A stretch of DNA of 64,000 nt from Ailurus styani (GCA_002007465.1 LNAC01000347.1:1441440-1505439); one strand, 5' to 3'; counted from the stretch's first letter, positions 48,429-60,466 are shown. Translations and numbers: made by a program. Notes: generated from the sequence alone by a model not told the origin.

Positions 48429-49443
48429 GTACATTTAGAGAAGAACAGAAATGCACATACCGAGCCCTGATACAAGGCTACATTTGCAAACAGACTGACC
48501 AAGTGATCTTAATTCTTGACAATGCTGATGCCACCTGGACCATGAGGAAGTTATATCCAGTTGTATCTGTTACTCGTGATTTTGTTGACACTTTTAGTAG
48601 TGTAAATGCCAATACTCCCTGTTCTACTTCGGGGCCTGCATCTACTTTCTATTCCATTTTACCCACCAGAGAAATCACCAAGGTCTGCTTTGTGGATCAG
48701 CCTCCCCAAGTGTTGCGTTTTTTTCTATTGGGGAACAAAAGTGCCTCTAAGCTTCTTTTGGCTATATTCTACCATGAACTCCAGAGCCCCCGTGTCTTCA
48801 TAGGGGAAAGTTTCATTCCACCCGTTCTAGTTCAATCGACTTCCTCATTGCTGGATGAGTCTGTTGGTTCTAACTATTTCAGCATCTTGGATAACCTCTT
48901 GTATGTTGTCCTACAAGGACAAGAGCCCATTGAAATACGCTCGGGGGTCTCTATTCACTTGGCCCTCACTGTGACGTTTTCCGTCCTAGAAAAAGGCTGG
49001 GAAATCATCATCCTTGAAAGACTAGCTGACTTCTTGCAGGTTAGCCAAGACCAAATCAGATTTATTCATGAGATGTCTGGTAATGAAGCAACCTTAAAGG
49101 CCATTGCTGACAATAAAGCAAAGAGAAAGCGCAACTGCCCAATTGTGACTTGTGCCAGTCATTACAGAGTTGGTCAGCGTAAACCTCTCATGACGGAAAT
49201 GAGCTCATATAGTGTCCCACCACCAACCACTATGGAAACTGTCTCAAAAGTGATAGTCATTGAAATTGGTGATCTGCCAACAATAAGGGGCCCTGGATTT
49301 ATTTCATATTTCTCAAGTAACAAATTACAGAATTTGGCTCACCAGATTATCACTGCTCAACAGACTGGAGTACTAGAGAATGTTCTGAATATAACTATTG
49401 AGGCCTTACTGGTAACTCAGTCAAAGGGAGTCACTGGCTATGG
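48429..49443 (+). CDS. PKHD1: PKHD1 (fibrocystin) large internal exon, probably exon 61 of the human gene
   Basis: The exon encodes 337 complete codons of the fibrocystin ectodomain, beginning [16 protein letters not shown] and ending [10 protein letters not shown] recognise it as PKHD1 from recalled human protein; PKHD1L1 was considered and fits less well. The acceptor is a TTTTATTTTATAG tract ending at 48428, and the first two bases (GT) complete a Gly codon begun in the previous exon. The donor is GG|GTGAGT at 49443/49444, leaving two bases of a Gly codon. The frame stays open 12 codons into the upstream intron and stops at 49445-49447, just past the donor. Visible features are N-glycosylation sequons NKS and NIT, several cysteines, and KRKR at 49121-49132, where the family is thought to be cut by a proprotein convertase. 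No signal peptide or membrane segment is expected here. The intact frame points to a functional gene. Exon number is from memory. Confidence 0.95.
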
Positions 49444-52400
49444 GTGAGTACTAATTATATCATCTAAACAAGGGCTGATTTCTTGGGTGCATATTGCAAA
49501 TGTCAGTTGACTTCCACTGAATCACATAACCTGTTTCTTAAGATAAGAATAAAAACTTAGAGTCACTTATAGACTTAAATTATTAATTGAAAAAATTTTT
49601 TATTAGATCTGCATTCTTCATGACTATTCTATATCTTGGGTGGTTGAAGATGTTATATTTTGGTACCTTAAGGTGAAAAGGATCTCGGAAGAAATTTTTC
49701 CAAAGCAGTTTATTTTAAGTTCATCTGTTCATTCTTTTATTCAGGTAATAAATTTAAGTAGTAGACTTTGCTAAGGTGAAACAAATATGATCTTTGCCCT
49801 AAGGGACAGAAACACTATGTATCACAATTCCAATGAGCTACGTGCTGAAAGATGAGTACTGAGGAGGATGATAATAATTCTGCCTGTAGGGACTGGGGAA
49901 GGGACTTATGTTTAGGAAAATTTTGGAGGGATGACTAGGAATTTACTAGGGTAATGCAATTACTCCGATAGGGTTTTATTTAGCTTAGGATTATAAAGCC
50001 CTACAGAGGATGCCTTTGTCAATTTGTATGAGGCAGGAGTATCCCTGTTGCAACTCCGTTTATGGCTCCGACCTGTGTAAGATATGTAACATCCTTTGTG
50101 CTATGTTATTCTGACTCTAAATGTTTATATTTTGGAGTCCTTCACCAGATTTCTGTTCAATAGACTTTTCAGAATTTAATTTACCTGGATGTTTTTCTGA
50201 GATTAGTAGATGTATATGAGATGTACATGAGAAGTGCACAATAAGGGAAGGCAAGTGTAAATTACCCTCAATTTTATAGATTGTGTTAGCCAAGGGATAA
50301 ATTGACCGGCCCAAGTTCATCTAAGGTTATCTCTCATAAGGTCCAGACTATAAGTCCCAAGATCCAATTTTTAGCAGATGCAAAAGAACCAAGAATGATA
50401 GCTCTGACTGAGAGATAAGATGAACTTGTTATAATGCTTAAGAAACATATATAAAACCAACCATCTCAAAAATGAACACTGCTGGTTATAGAGGGCTAAA
50501 GGTGGGCAACATAGCTCTTCCTTATAGATTTGTCACTGCTGTTGGAAAATAAGCTCAAACCCACACTCATTTTCAGTTGATACTGGATCCCTGAAATAGG
50601 TAAAATTATTTAGATTCTGAGATATACGGTTCAATGAAAGTTTTAGAATATTCATATTCTTTTAGATTATTCTGACGTTACTGCTTTTTCATCTTATTTG
50701 TGGTAGTACCAATAAATAAACAATTGATATTTAAAGGATATTAGTTACTTCCATGCACCATCTTCAATGGATATGGAATTTGCTATAAAATAAGAGTAAA
50801 ACAAAACAAAAAAAAAGATACCTTCACATTGTTAGGCATATTTAACTAATGCATTGATTGCCTTTTTAAACACAGAGCAATACATCCAAATGAAAGTTTA
50901 ACTAGTGTTTTTGTATCATATTTTACCTGCATTACAATGTAGATAGGTGTTCCTTTCCCCAACAGTACATTCATATGTATGGGAGATATGAAAAGAAAAC
51001 TCAAGCAGTTTTGTTTTTCCTAAATTCTTGTTGAGTTGAAGGGCTTTAGGAATTGTTATCTTAGAATTAAAAAGTACTCTTAGTTACATGACTGCTCAGA
51101 ATCTGTTAAATCTTGGATATTTTTATCAACTACCAAACTGTCACCATGTTATTGATGTCATTAGGTTATAATGCATGGCAATGTAAGAATTGAGCACCTG
51201 AAAAAAATGATGCCAGTGCACCTTAGCTTATATTCAAATATCTTTTTCCTTTAGCCCAAATTCATTTAGATCCCACTGAGGTCTTATAAATATATTATAT
51301 GCGTGGCTGACTAGAGAGAAAAAAGACCAATCCATTGCTAAATTTTATTTAGATTTTACAGTACTGAGCTCTTCTACTAAGTCATCATTCCCAAATAACT
51401 GATTTTTGTGTTATGTATAAAAAGAGACTCCATGAATATTTAGCCTTTAAGTAGAAGGAGAGAAGAGTCAAAGTGTAGAAGCAACAGAAGCACAGCAGAG
51501 GAAGCCAACAAAAGGAGTGGGTCCAACACCAGTTTAGGTACACACATATATCTGTGGGGGATAGCATTCCGTTATGAAGAGGCGAGACAGCTTCAGAGAC
51601 GAGCTCACCTTTATGGCCCACCATCCATCATAGCTATCATGTTTTCACTTTTGACTCAGATATTTCTGATTTAATGTGAAGCTGCCAAACATGTATATTA
51701 TAGCATCGATTTTTCTGCGGGGATATGTTCTAGTTCCCCATCTCTCTCTGTCCCTCTCATATTTTAAGAGAGATTTCAAACATAAGGCAAAAAGCAAATC
51801 TTCTGAAGATAAGGAAAAGCTGCTTCTGAAGTATATCTGAATAAATCTCTGCAGAATGAGAAATGCCTTGTCCTAAGGGATTGAGTGGAAATTAGCAAGG
51901 TTTCCCATGGTCCAAAGAATTACACAATATGCTAAACAACCCTGGAGCCTCCTCCAGGCCTAGGGCCAGCCCTGTTTCTTTCAACTTTGATCAGTGTCAG
52001 TTGGGACTTCCATTGAACTCACTGGAGAGCCATTGACAAGCTAATGAACTGACCTTGACACAGCAGAATCAGCCCAGGGATAAAGGCCTTTCAGTGGAAA
52101 ACACCAAGGATGGTCCTGAGAGGTTCACTCCTTTTCATATAATGGGTTTGCATGCGCTTCAACAAACTGAGGCCATATTGGGTATTTACTTTTCAAGGGG
52201 AGTACTACCAGCTTTCAAAAAGCTACTAACTTCTTTAATGCGGGGGTGGAGGGGTGGGGGGATAGAAATGGCTTTATCTCTACTTTTTAATTAAATAATA
52301 TACGGTGAATTGGCCTCTCCTGGTCTTTATCCTCTTCTAGAGACATCTGGATTTAAATTCTGTCTGCTAGGCTAAGTCAATTCCATGAACCTGTTCTCCA

Positions 52401-52845
52401 TCTTCCAAAACTTCATTGACCTCTGTTGTCAATACTTCTCTCTTCTCCTGCCTTCTTTGTCTGTGTTAGTTTACACCATTTATGCCAATTGGTTTACACC
52501 ATTTTTATTTATTTGTGTTCTTTTAAGTAATTTCAGTGGAGTAGGGGACACAGAGATAAACACAATTTCAATCTTCCCTTTTTAAACAGGGCATTCTCCA
52601 CAGGAGTATTATTTCTATATTCTGTCTCTTATCTGGAATCCTGGTGAGACACATTTTATATTGCTTAACTTTCTTTCAGTAAGAACTTGATTTTTGGTCT
52701 TTTAAATTTTTTTCCTTCCTTTTTCCTTTTTCTCTCTCCCTTTCCCCTGCTATATTACAAACACAATTTTTAAAATACCTTTAAATAAATTAAATATAGC
52801 TGAATATTTTATGGACATTTAAATATTGAAGTGCCAAAGCTATTT

Positions 52846-53258
52846 GTGGCTGGCAAAATTTCTAAAATGGCCTCCCAAAGATGTGCTGCCCTATTCCCAG
52901 GAATCGATGAATATGGTCAGATAGCACTTCGTTAAATACAGTATGTTATGTGGCACGGTTGACCCAAAGATAGAATATCCAAAATTATCAAGGTGGGCCC
53001 AAATAATCACATGAGCCCTTAAAAGAAGAGAGCTCCACCAACAATCCGCTTGAGTTTAGAAGTGGATTCTTCCTGAGAGCCTCCAGCAGTAAACCTAGCC
53101 AAGCCTATCTGGACTCTTAACCCACAACCCCAAAAATAATAAATTTGTTTTATTTTAAGCTTTATTTTATTTATTTTATTTTAAGTTTTATTTTAATTTG
53201 TTTTATTTTATTTTTAAATTTGTGGTCATTTGTTACACGGCAATAAAAATCTAACATG
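52846..53258 (+). mobile_element. MLT1-like (MaLR) LTR remnant with inserted (TTTTA)n
   Basis: GGCCTCCCAAAGATGTGCTG, GGTGGGCCCAAATAATCACA, GAGCCCTTAAAAGAAGAGAG, 'aaataataaatttg' and the end 'tttgtggtcatttgttacacgg' are all phrases of old MaLR-type LTRs. Between 53139 and 53215 the normal short GTTTTA motif has grown to about 75 bases of TTTTATTTTA. Non-coding LTR only, no viral gene in this element. Confidence 0.7.
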
Positions 53259-54609
53259 CTCTCTCAAATAAGCTTCTCTGTTAATGACGTCGCCGGGATC
53301 CTTGGCTCCTGAAAGCGGTTCTAGTGAGGGCGAGCAAGACACCAGGAGTGTCTGTGTGCTCTTGAGCCCAACACCTCAGTATCTTTTTCAGTTCCCTTCC
53401 TCTGCATAAATAGCACCTTTCAAGCTGACTCGGAATAGAGAGGAGAGCTAGCTGAGACCATTGATGAGACTAACAACAGCCAACTGACACTCAGTCTCAT
53501 TTAGCATCTTCTCTCCTATAACCTCTCCATACCCCCAGGCACCTGCTCTCTAGGACACAGCTGTCAGGAGTACCCGAGAACAGAATCTTCTGTCAGCACG
53601 GGAGGACGTTCTTCCCCAAACCGGCAGAATGTTCATTCAGGAAGAGATTTCTGTACTACCAGCTTGTCTCTTTACTCTTTTGTGGCAAAACCACTGATCT
53701 GCCATTGAAGAATGCTTCTGGGCTATTTCTTCTTTTCACTACAATACAAATCCGCTGCTTTGTTGTTAGGTAAATGGCAAAATTGTCATAATGGCGTTTC
53801 ATATATCTGGCTTTGTGGGAAAATGAGATGCTCTGCTTAGGCAAACTTTCCATTTAACTAAAAATTGTTCCTTTTATCACTACATTTTTAAAAGTATTTA
53901 TCCCTTAAACTAAAAACAAAAAACCACAACATATTATCCAGACTTATTGAACAGGAAATAATGTAAACCATTCGCATTTTTATTGATGATTCATGGTCAT
54001 CATTAAAATTATCATTTATTTTACAGTCCTGCTTCTGTAGTGATACCCTTAGGGACCATGGCCCCAGATCACTAAATCCTTGATTCTACTTCTGCAGGTT
54101 ATGTTTTTCTGCTATTTTCCTTATAAACAGGATGTTAATTGTAATCCATTGCTGCAGCTGACATATCTGCATCTAGCCGATCCCCACTCACATTCGTGTG
54201 TAGTTCTAACTCCAAAATTGAACCTTGCTACCTTAAAATCAAGGAATTAAGGTCTCTGTGTATGGATGGTGAAGTTGTACATAAATATAATAAGGACTCA
54301 TACGAACTTCCATCTCAACGTCTTTTATTTCCCAGTCATCGAACAGCTATTATGTCAAAAAATCATATGGCTCAGATGAAAATCTAGAGATTTAAAAATT
54401 AACGGATAGGCAAAACAAACATTTGCACAAATATTTAACAAGAATATATTATATTAAATCTAATCCTATATATAATTACAAAGTAATTAATTGAATATTA
54501 ACCTGCTTCACCATTAGTCTAGCTTTTCATAAAATTAACTTCAGTTATATTCACTTTAGTATATTTTTATCTTTATAATAATTATTAGGTCAATGCTTCA
54601 ACTTACTAT

Positions 54610-54680
54610 TGCATTCCCAAGAGTGCCTAAGCCCAGTGTCATACACAATAAATGACCATTAAATATTTGTTGCAAACAGT
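54610..54680 (+). repeat. L2-type LINE 3' tail
   Basis: 'gagtgcctaagcccagtgtcatacacaataaatgaccattaaatatttgttgcaaac' resembles the L2 end. Confidence 0.5.
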
Positions 54681-54867
54681 GAAAATGTAACCTGTTTGGC
54701 TTCTCTACTATTCTGATACTCCTTTGTAACCAATATCCTGTATTAAATCTCTTCCATCAAATAAATCTTGGATCTTGTTTTCCCAGCTACACTATGACTG
54801 CTACAGCACCTTAATGCAAACAGGACATTTTGAATAGTTTGTCTGTGATCTTAAAGAATGTATTCGG

Positions 54868-55070
54868 GGGCACCTGGGTGGCTCAGTGGGTTAAAGCCGC
54901 TGCCTTCGGCTCAGGTCATGATCTCAGGGTCCTGGGATCGAGGCCCACATCAGGCTCTCTGCTTAGCGGGGAGCCTGCTTCCTCCTCTCTCCTCTCTCTC
55001 TGCCTGCCTCTCTGCCTACTTGTAATCTCTCTCTCTGTGTCAAATGTATAAATAAAATCTTAAAAAAAAA
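54868..55070 (+). mobile_element. Carnivore SINE, 15-bp target-site duplication with one change
   Basis: GGGCACCTGGGTGGCTCAG, GGTTAAAGCCGCTGCC, GGGATCGAGGCCCAC, TCTGCCTACTTGTAATCTC and an A11 tail. AAAGAATGTATTCGG (54853-54867) versus AAAGGATGTATTCGG (55071-55085). Confidence 0.97.
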
Positions 55071-55714
55071 AAAGGATGTATTCGGAGTTTCCATTATCCC
55101 AGATAAGACAGTCATGATAAATTTATTATAAAATATTATTTTAAATGAGTCTCCATCTAAAATACTTAGGTTTTAACCCTTGAGTTGACCTTGTTGGAAG
55201 ATGTGCCAGGTTTATTCTCTGTCTATTCACTGCAACCTACACCTAGGGTGACTCAAGTCTCAATTCAAAATGAGTAATTTCAAAGAACCACAGAGTTTAA
55301 TAACAAGTATTGGAGCAGAGCAGGAAGCATACCAAATGAGGAGTACACCAGAACTTGAAGTTGTTCAGGCCAAGATAGGTAGTGGTTTTCCAGAAGCAGG
55401 TAAAGACCTAAGAGCAGAGGAAGTACGTGGTGGTACTAATTCATCATAATGTTACTACAGTAACATGTATTGGGTTCTTACAGTGTATCAGGTTTGGAAG
55501 CACTTTGTTGTAGTGCCAGAAGGAAACCATCTGATCACAAGGCATTTCTCCCCTCTTTTCTACCTAGGAGTTGACAGCAGCTAAAGGCATCTGGCTAAGT
55601 TTAATAGGGAGCATAAGGACTTGGAAATATAAGTAAAATGGTATGTGTGTACTCTGAGAGATAGCCAGAAAGTCATTCTTGCCTTAGAAACTGTATGGGG
55701 GGTGCGAGGGGAGG

Positions 55715-55815
55715 GACTATGTTCCCAAGGGACAGAGGTCATGGTGTTTTGTTTATCTTTGCACATCTCACAGTGCCTAGAAGTTTTGTCCATAGTAGAA
55801 GGGTTAACGTGTTTG
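55715..55815 (+). repeat. L2-type LINE 3' tail
   Basis: 'ttcccaagggacagaggtcatggtgttttgtttatctttgcacatctcacagtgcctagaagttttgtccatagtag' matches the L2 end order. Confidence 0.55.
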
Positions 55816-56439
55816 TTAAACTGAGTTGACAAGGGAGCTTACTTTCTTCTTCCAGGGTATTAAATCTTGTAAACTTCTTTGGAATTCAAGCCCCCTCATG
55901 GCTCATGTAGCTTCTGCCATATCTAGCCTAGTTAAAACAGGACTGATTGAAAATGTAAGACACCTGAAACATTTAATCAAAACATGGAGCACTCTTATAG
56001 GAACCTGACTTAGTCACTTGGAGTAGGTGAAGGTTGAGGAAGGAACAAGGAAGTATCTCTAATGCCCTTACCTTCAGTGCACCCCCATAGGTCTTGCCTA
56101 GAGCCAGCTTTCAGTGGGATTTATTTCTTTGTTTGCTAGGTTTGCCATGCAAATACAAATAATCCTCTCCTCTACAGAGTGAGCATATTGAAAATCTACG
56201 TATTGGCAGATTGAAAAGCAAAAGTTGGAGTGAATAGTGGTGATCTCTGAACTGGGAAAATGTCTGTATTCTCCCGATTTTTTTTTTTTAACTTAAGCAT
56301 TGAAGGAAAAAAAATTCTTTCACATACCTGACTGGGTATTGGAAGCTGTTAAACAGTGGTTAAAACTGGGAGGATTGGAGGGAACATTCCTCCCCCATTT
56401 TTTAAAGTTTGGCTGTAGGTCTTTCTGCCTGCAGGCTAC

Positions 56440-57200
56440 AGTCACATTAGCGGTTGGAAATTGGATAACGACAGCACAATGACAAATCCAGGTTGCTTGC
56501 AATAAGTTGCTAATCCCTTTGCTTTAATATCGGAGCAGCGTATAATGAAGTTTGGACATCACTCCAGTTTACTGACGACCCCACTGGGGCCAGCAATAGA
56601 ACCTTACAACTGTCTAACAAGGCGTCAGGTGACTCCCGTCGTCACAGCAACGGACACCGGAATCTAATCTTCCCTCCATCCCTTCTAGCACCCAATAACG
56701 CCTAGATTATATAAGTGGCCCATCATTGCTTGGTAACTTGAATCAATTAACGTTAATTCGCACAATGCTATGATGTATTGTGATCACTTTCATTTCAGGG
56801 AAGGGGGAGAAATTGCTATAAGTCACCTAAAATGAGGTTGTCTGTGGTGCTGAGGTATTAATTGGGTGTCCATATTAAATGCAAAAGGAGCCCCATCGTG
56901 AAAGGAAAGTGGATGAGTGACTCTCTTGGCTGCTATTGACCTATCAGAAGAAGACAGTGCCCTTTTCCTTTGCTTTTATCTATTACAGTTTTCCCTATTG
57001 CGTGTCAAGTTGATGTATTATAAAAAATTCATTTGGTGACCTTTCACCCCCTTAGCAGATTAAACAATTTCACTTCGATGGCATCATTAACAGGACCCTG
57101 CATTTAATGATGATTTCTCTAAAAGGCCACGGAGATTCGATTTTAAGCTAACAGATTTATTGCACTATTATAACATATCGTAAAAAACTGTACCACCTAC
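56440..57200. other. Repeat-poor block with a DR1-like nuclear-receptor motif
   Basis: No transposon was recognised over about 760 bases, unusual in this window. It holds a palindromic CAATTAACGTTAATT (56745-56760) and, on the minus strand of 57037-57049, GGGTGAAAGGTCA, close to a direct-repeat-1 site (AGGTCAAAGGTCA, bound by HNF4/RXR/PPAR in general). Function is inference only. Confidence 0.3.
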
Positions 57201-57249
57201 GGTCAGGTTTTAGGATAGAAACTGCTTAAGAGTTTATGTGGAGCTTAAA

Positions 57250-58450
57250 GTGGTATTACCTTGGGATATGCTGTAGCAGCAAGTCTCTGACCTCCAGTGA
57301 GATGCTGTTTACATTCAATAAGAGATGTTTGCTCACAATAAACTTTAAAGTGTATCAGGGATGGGCCTTTCAGCGGCTTTTCAGGCAGTTGGCTCCCATC
57401 TCTTCGTCTCTAGACATCAATGTGCTTATGTCAGGACCTCCGCTAGAGTCTTTTGGCTTCCTTAACCCCATTGCTAGCCAGTGCCCCATCCCATATCAGA
57501 AAGCATTTAAGAAATGAGGGGAGAAATAGGATCCGGTAGCAATGTTAGAATTTTCCAATAACCTGGGCCCCATGGAAGGATAGAATTAATAGCATGGATT
57601 TAAAAAATCTGATTTAAATTGTTCCCCTTTAAAAAAAAAAAAAAAGAAGAAGGAGCCTTACTCACTTAGGCTAAGCAAACTAATAAATGATGATTAGGCT
57701 GCTGTATGCTGAATTCCCAGTGAGTGATTCTAGTGCAGAGGTCAGGCCTTAGCCCATAGATGACCGAAAGGGATTCTTAGGACTACATATTCCCACCCTG
57801 TCTCTTTTTCCCAGGATTCCCAGGGGGGAGAGAGAGAGAGAGAAAGTGCTCCCTACAGAAACTTCATAATTTGGGATCCACAGCATTTGCTCTGCTACTC
57901 TTCCCTCTTTTTAGGAATAATTGTCATCTTTGCCTGATACACACCTTCCGTGTTAAATAAATGTTTTATCCTTTTCTCCTTAGAAGAGGTGGGGGAAAAA
58001 AAACAGGGAATAAAGTAGTTGACTTACAAGTGTCTAACTGGGGCAGGGTAGGTTACTTTTTTTTTTAAATCGAAACCTTGTTAGAACTGACCTAAGCTGT
58101 TTTGAGAGTAAGTCAACAACGGATGCTCTATACTAAAGTAATACTAAAGTGATCACTAAAGTGATATTTGATGTCTGTATATTTTCATGTAATTGCCTAA
58201 AATCTATTGCATGACTGCAATGTATAACATACAATAGGCTTAATAGGGCAATAGATATATAACCTGTGATTTTTTTTAAATAAAGCTATGTCGGTCATCA
58301 AATACACCAAAGCTTTGGGGGAAAGATGTTTTGAGGTATCATGAACTGCAGAACCATTTTGTTTTATTTTGTATTTATTGTATTTTATTGCTAAGTCACA
58401 TCAGCAATTAATGTGCTTGAAAGAGATGAGGAACAATATAGCTCATTGGT
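57250..58450. other. Intronic stretch with no recognised gene
   Basis: AT-rich. 57825-57845 has a short GA repeat; A-rich runs near 57631. Nothing else recognised. Confidence 0.5.
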
Positions 58451-58454
58451 TAAC

Positions 58455-58640
58455 TGCTCTAGACCTTGATCATACACTTAACCATTTGTGAGACCTCTGG
58501 CAAGTTACCGAAACCTTTTGGGGTCTCAGATTCTTCAAGTTTAAGAAGTACCTACATCACAGTGTCATTTTAAAGATTCAATGGGTTTTTATGTGGAAAG
58601 CTTAGAATAGTACCTAGTACACAGTAAGTGCTCAGCATAT
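58455..58640 (+). repeat. MIR remnant
   Basis: 'cttaaccatttgtgagacctctggcaagttaccgaaac', 'tctcagattcttcaagtttaagaag' and 'gtacctagtacacagtaagtgctcagc' are in MIR order. Confidence 0.7.
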
Positions 58641-59303
58641 ATGAATTTTAAGTTATTATTCATCCCAAGGGCTTCATTCAATTAAAATAGATTAATCAAT
58701 TAATTCCACAGTTATGGAACTTATTTAGTGCAAGCACAGTGTGGAGAATGTAAATACGGAAGGGTTGTTGTGAGGGTTACGTGACCTATTCTGTGTTGAA
58801 CAGTGTTCTTGCCCGAGTTGCTCTCAGGCATCTCTTCCAGTTCTTTTCAGTGACATCATCTTGGTACCACAGGATCAGCCATCGTCAAAGTCTTTACCCC
58901 ATAAAAATTGGAAAACGCAACAAATCAGAGCCTTCTGGGGGAGAGCTGGTTTACAAGCAGACTAGTGAACATATCTGCACCTTCTAAATATTTTAGTCTG
59001 ATATGGCATTCTTGGGGCGGATACTAATGAATGGTGATAAAAATCTAAGTTCATAATCTGTGCTTCTCCCCACCTCTCCTACATATCTAGTCCATCTTTT
59101 ACCAGTGCTGAGCAAACATGAAAAATAAGCATTTAATTATTCTTTGGTTATAAGGTCATATTTTCTGTGTACTACATTATGACGTTTCTAGAAAAACAGC
59201 AAATGCAAATATTTTCACTGGTAATAATGCACTTTAGAAATCATTCCTGCCATGACATCTGTAACCTTATGGATGGATTCTCTTTTTTGTCAACACGTGC
59301 CAG

Positions 59304-59439
59304 AAATACAAGCAGTTTTAAAACTGGGAACTTGGTATATATTCGGCCCTATGCTCTCTCAGTCCTGGTCCAGCCTTCAGACGGAGAAGTGGGAAAAGAA
59401 CTTACAGTACAACCACGGCTCGTTTTTCTGGATAAGCAG
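59304..59439 (+). CDS. PKHD1: PKHD1 (fibrocystin) exon, probably exon 62
   Basis: This 136-nt exon supplies the last base of the split Gly codon and then 45 codons, from NTSSFKTGN to VFLDKQ. It includes the block [19 protein letters not shown], close to recalled human fibrocystin. The acceptor is CACGTGCCAG ending at 59303, after a short TCTTTTTTGT tract. The donor is CAG|GTAACT at 59439/59440, ending in phase 0. The incoming phase matches the donor phase of the preceding exon exactly, which is independent support for the pairing. NTS is a likely N-glycosylation sequon. The segment belongs to the membrane-proximal ectodomain, after the KRKR site and before the transmembrane helix, which is encoded further downstream. 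The in-frame region continues about 150 bases past the donor, so read-through would not stop at once. Confidence 0.95.
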
Positions 59440-60378
59440 GTAACTGGTTCATATGGGGATCAGTCTCTCTCTAGAGCTGGGAGCTTGTCGTGTCCGGTAC
59501 GTGTCACTCATTTACCGAGTGGCCCCTGTGTGCTATCAGCTGCACTGAGAACCTCTGCAGACTTGGTCGTCTGCCTTCCACCTCACAGCTGATTTCCTTC
59601 CACTTTCATGAGTGCCCAGAATTTGATCAGGAATCTAAAATAAAAGCCTGATGCTTTTCCTCAGCAAATCCTTGAAGCAGGTCTCTCATATCTTCTGGAA
59701 ATCTAGCCTTCCCAAAGAAGTCATTTCACATGCTAATGAAGGAATGTCTGCTATCACATCTGCATTACAGTTTTATGTTATTGTAAATGATTGCTCTTAT
59801 ATGTGGTTAAGTAAATCATCAAGGAAGGCGTCTGTGCTTAATTCTGATTTTAGTGTCCATGCCCTTTGATTCTATTTTATCTTTTCTATATTGACTCAAG
59901 TCATGGGGGGAAGGAATGGAAATATGGCAGTTACATCAGCTTTCTATTCTTTATTGTAAAAATGCACCCCGACATGTTTGTGTGGGGAGGAAGCCTGTGA
60001 GGTTGAGGTCCACACTTGGAAACCTGTCCCTTTTGAGGTAATCTGGCAGGCAGTTGGGTCCTGCTTTTTCTCAAGCGTGCCTTCCTTCTTCATCTTCAAT
60101 GCGTAATGCCACACTCCTCTTCTGTAAAGTTAGCCTTCCTTTGTCCTCTTCACCAACCTGCCTCAACTTCTCCTGCAATAATCTCTGTTTTTTTTTTGAT
60201 AAGCTAATTTTGATATGTTCTTAACACAAGAAAGAAAATATTCATCACTTTCCTTCCTTTGCCTGTCTCTACTGAGTTGCATTTCATAAGAGTCCGTCTG
60301 ATCTCTCTTCTGTTTTAGATAACTTCACAAAATTCTCTTCTCAATCCAGCTCCCCCACCCTATTTTTTCTATTTCCAG
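59440..60378 (+). other. PKHD1: PKHD1 intron 62
   Basis: A short 939-base intron from GTAACT to TTTCCAG. Its middle (about 59935-60120) resembles a degraded antisense LTR; otherwise it looks like unique sequence. Confidence 0.88.
59935..60120 (-). mobile_element. Possible MLT1-like LTR fragment, antisense
   Basis: 'ctttctattctttattgtaaaaatgcacc', a GGTTGAGGTCC block and a CCTTCC-rich right side resemble an antisense MaLR end. Weak. Confidence 0.3.
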
Positions 60379-60466
60379 AATCGGAGAATAGAGTCCTTGG
60401 GAGCCCCCTCAGAGCCTTGGGCCATTTCTGTTTCCCTGGAAGGAACATCAGATTCAGTGCTGAAAG
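60379..60466 (+). CDS. PKHD1: PKHD1 (fibrocystin) exon, probably exon 63
   Basis: This 88-nt exon gives 29 codons plus one base: NRRIESLG, then [12 protein letters not shown], then SDSVLK. It follows directly on the KQ that ends the previous exon, as expected for the NRRVESLG region recalled from human fibrocystin. The acceptor is strong, a TATTTTTTCTATTTCCAG tract ending at 60378. The donor is AAAG|GTAGGT, leaving phase 1. The intron between this exon and the last one is only 939 bases. It encodes membrane-proximal ectodomain. The next exon, which I would expect to begin with the rest of a Gly codon and a Cys-Thr motif, was not found before the right edge. It was too short for a simple open-frame scan and was found by reading for the expected continuation. 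Confidence 0.93.

Larger units (their letters stand above)
49444..59303 (+). other. PKHD1: PKHD1 intron 61
   Basis: This intron of 9,860 bases runs from GTGAGT to CACGTGCCAG. It holds an MLT1-like LTR at 52.85-53.26 kb, a recent SINE at 54.87 kb, L2-like and MIR remnants, and a repeat-poor block at 56.44-57.2 kb. No further exon was recognised. The 49.45-52.84 kb part shows only AT-rich unique sequence and one possible old LINE remnant near 49.73-49.93 kb. Confidence 0.85.

Noticed and set aside
48429..49443. Assignment to the paralogue PKHD1L1
   Set aside because: The KRKR region, the phase pattern and the downstream NTSSFKTG and NRRIESLG exons fit fibrocystin as I recall it. A formal alignment was not possible.
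59440..59592. Extension of exon 62 past its donor
   Set aside because: The frame stays open for about 50 codons, but the sequence stops resembling fibrocystin exactly at CAG|GTAACT and the next exon joins in frame at that point.
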